From contig JAEWIK010000363.1 in NCBI GenBank assembly GCA_023387135.1, forward strand, positions 1 to 5,559: 5,559 nucleotides of DNA, in the 5' to 3' direction. Under the pieces are notes generated by a model that did not search any database, was not told the DNA's origin, and worked only from the letters and a program-made list of their open reading frames with translations. The translations under genes were made by a program, and so were the position numbers. Source of the stretch: Actinomycetes bacterium. Lineage in GTDB: Bacteria > Actinomycetota > Actinomycetes > Propionibacteriales > Propionibacteriaceae. Below are positions 4,184-5,559 of the stretch, piece by piece (positions within the stretch are counted from its first letter, which is position 1; each line of letters starts with the position of its first letter).

Positions 4184-5559
4184 ATGGACTTCTTCAACCT
4201 CTACGAGCACGGCTTCGCCCGGGCGGCGAGCTGCACCTTCCCGATCACGATGGTGCAGCCGCAACGCAATGCGGAGGCGGTGCTCGAACAGGCCCGCGAG
4301 GTGGCCGCCCAGGGCGCCGTCCTCGCTGTCTTCCCCGAACTGTGCCTGACCGGCTATTCCATCGAAGACCTGCTCATGCAGGACGTCGTGCTCGACGCCA
4401 CCGAGGCAGCCGTCGAGTGGCTGGCCGACAACTCCAGGGACGTCGGCACCGTCCTCGTGGTGGGCGCCCCGCTGCGCCGGCTGCACAGGATCTACAACTG
4501 TGCCGTGGTGCTCCACAGGGGCGAGATCCTCGGGGTCGTGCCCAAGTCGTACCTGCCCACCTACCGCGAGTTCTACGAGTACCGCCAGATCGCGCCCGGG
4601 GACGATGTCACCGGCGAACTGACGCTGGCCGGCGAGCAGGTGCCGTTCGGTGCCGACCTGCTGTTCCAGGCCAAGGACCTGCCCGACTTCGTGCTCAGCG
4701 TGGAGATCTGCGAGGACATGTGGGTGCCGATCCCGCCGAGCGCCGAGGCGGCGCTCGCGGGAGCGACAGTCGTCGCCAACCTCTCGGGCTCCCCCATCAC
4801 CGTCGCCAAGGCCGAGGAACGCAAGCTGCTGTGCAAGTCGGCGTCCTCCCGCTGCATGGCGGCGTACGTGTTCTCGGCGGCGGGCGAGGGCGAGTCGTCC
4901 ACCGACCTGTCCTGGGACGGTCAGACGCTCATCTACGACCAGGGCGAACTGCTCGCCGAGTCCGAGCGCTTCCCGCGCGGGGCCCGCGCGTCGATCGCCG
5001 ATCTCGACCTCGGCACCATCGCGATGGACAGGCTGCGCCAGAACACCTTCGACGACAACCGCCGCAGCCACGTCCAGCGCACCGACGACTACCGCTGGGT
5101 GGAGTTCGAGCTCGGGGTGCCGCAGGGCGACCTCGGCCTGCGGCGCAGGCTGGCGAGGTTCCCGTTCGTCCCCGACGACCCTGCCCGCCTCTGGCAGGAC
5201 TGCTACGAGGCCTACAACATCCAGGTCAGCGCGCTCGAACAGCGGCTGCGCGCCATCGGGCAGCCGAAGATCGTCATCGGCGTCTCGGGCGGCCTGGACT
5301 CGACCCACGCGCTCATCGTGGCCGCCCGCGCCATGGACAGGATGGGCAGGCCGCGCTCCGACATCCTCGCCTTCACGATGCCGGGCTTCGCCACGTCCGA
5401 CCACACCAAGAGCAACGCGACGGCGCTGGCGTCGGCGCTCGGCGTCACCTTCGCCGAACTCGACATCAAGCCCGCGGCGAGGCAGTTGCTGAAAGACCTC
5501 GACCACCCCTTCGCGGGCGGCGAACCGGTCTACGACGTCACCTTCGAGAACGTCCAGGC
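4184..5559 (+). CDS. nadE: Glutamine-dependent NAD+ synthase, 3' end cut by window
   Basis: Makes NAD+ from nicotinic acid adenine dinucleotide, ATP and glutamine, the last step of NAD biosynthesis. The 458 visible residues are about two thirds of the roughly 680-residue two-domain enzyme of the M. tuberculosis type. The N-terminal nitrilase-like glutaminase domain is complete, with the triad Glu52 (F-P-E-L-C), Lys121 (P-K-S-Y-L-P) and Cys176 (E-I-C-E-D-M-W). These are the same positions I know from M. tuberculosis NadE, which confirms the start. The synthetase domain begins near 335 and shows the ATP pyrophosphatase P-loop S-G-G-L-D-S-T at 368-374. The ATG at 4184 follows GGAGG (4175-4179) by 4 nt. 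No frameshift is seen up to the window edge. It lies 53 nt after the permease gene with no clear promoter of its own, so co-transcription is possible. Confidence 0.97.
   Translation, partial: MDFFNLYEHGFARAASCTFPITMVQPQRNAEAVLEQAREVAAQGAVLAVFPELCLTGYSIEDLLMQDVVLDATEAAVEWLADNSRDVGTVLVVGAPLRRLHRIYNCAVVLHRGEILGVVPKSYLPTYREFYEYRQIAPGDDVTGELTLAGEQVPFGADLLFQAKDLPDFVLSVEICEDMWVPIPPSAEAALAGATVVANLSGSPITVAKAEERKLLCKSASSRCMAAYVFSAAGEGESSTDLSWDGQTLIYDQGELLAESERFPRGARASIADLDLGTIAMDRLRQNTFDDNRRSHVQRTDDYRWVEFELGVPQGDLGLRRRLARFPFVPDDPARLWQDCYEAYNIQVSALEQRLRAIGQPKIVIGVSGGLDSTHALIVAARAMDRMGRPRSDILAFTMPGFATSDHTKSNATALASALGVTFAELDIKPAARQLLKDLDHPFAGGEPVYDVTFENVQ

Noticed and set aside
4127..5506. 459-codon open frame on the minus strand
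   Set aside because: It lies fully antisense to nadE, which has all its catalytic motifs. The translated product is rich in Arg, Gly, Glu and His with no recognisable domain, as expected for the shadow frame of a GC-rich gene.

Overview
The window is GC-rich DNA from an actinobacterium. The codon third positions are strongly G/C, GTG start codons occur, the NAD synthase has the mycobacterial-type arrangement and catalytic spacing, and an LppM-family lipoprotein is present. I cannot name the genus. Seven genes can be supported, two of them cut by the window edges. No RNA genes, insertion sequences, CRISPR arrays or phage genes were seen.

Left part (1-1461, all minus strand): read in the direction of transcription, a promoter at about 1432-1461 leads into a leader of roughly 110 nt with a strong stem-loop. 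This is followed by rplU (ribosomal protein L21, GTG start), rpmA (L27) and a GC-rich hairpin terminator just after the rpmA stop. Beyond the terminator lies the start of an LppM/DUF3153-like lipoprotein gene, which runs off the left edge. Its start codon sits 7 nt after a TACGCT hexamer, as expected for a leaderless actinobacterial mRNA.

Middle part (1458-4130): an alpha/beta hydrolase of the Tex30/KANL3 (COG3571-like) type on the minus strand is divergent from a three-gene plus-strand operon. The operon encodes a short GntR/YtrA-type repressor, an ABC-2 type ATPase and a six-helix ABC-2 permease. The three genes are joined by 4-bp start/stop overlaps (GTGA, ATGA), so they are almost certainly co-transcribed and translationally coupled. 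The short divergent region carries a TATACT -10 box within A/T-rich imperfect palindromes, a good candidate for the GntR operator. The layout matches YtrA-type exporter operons, in which the repressor controls itself and the transporter, often in response to cell-envelope stress. The actual substrate cannot be read from the sequence.

Right part (4184-5559): glutamine-dependent NAD+ synthase (nadE) starts 53 nt after the permease and runs off the right edge. The whole glutaminase (nitrilase-like) domain and the beginning of the synthetase domain are present. In Mycobacterium tuberculosis the order rplU-rpmA-obg-proB-nadE is one same-strand run. Here obg and proB are absent from the interval, nadE is on the other strand, and the hydrolase plus GntR-ABC operon lie between. 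This suggests a local rearrangement. Nothing in the window looks like a wholly unknown system; the regulatory structures and the broken gene order are the parts most worth a second look.
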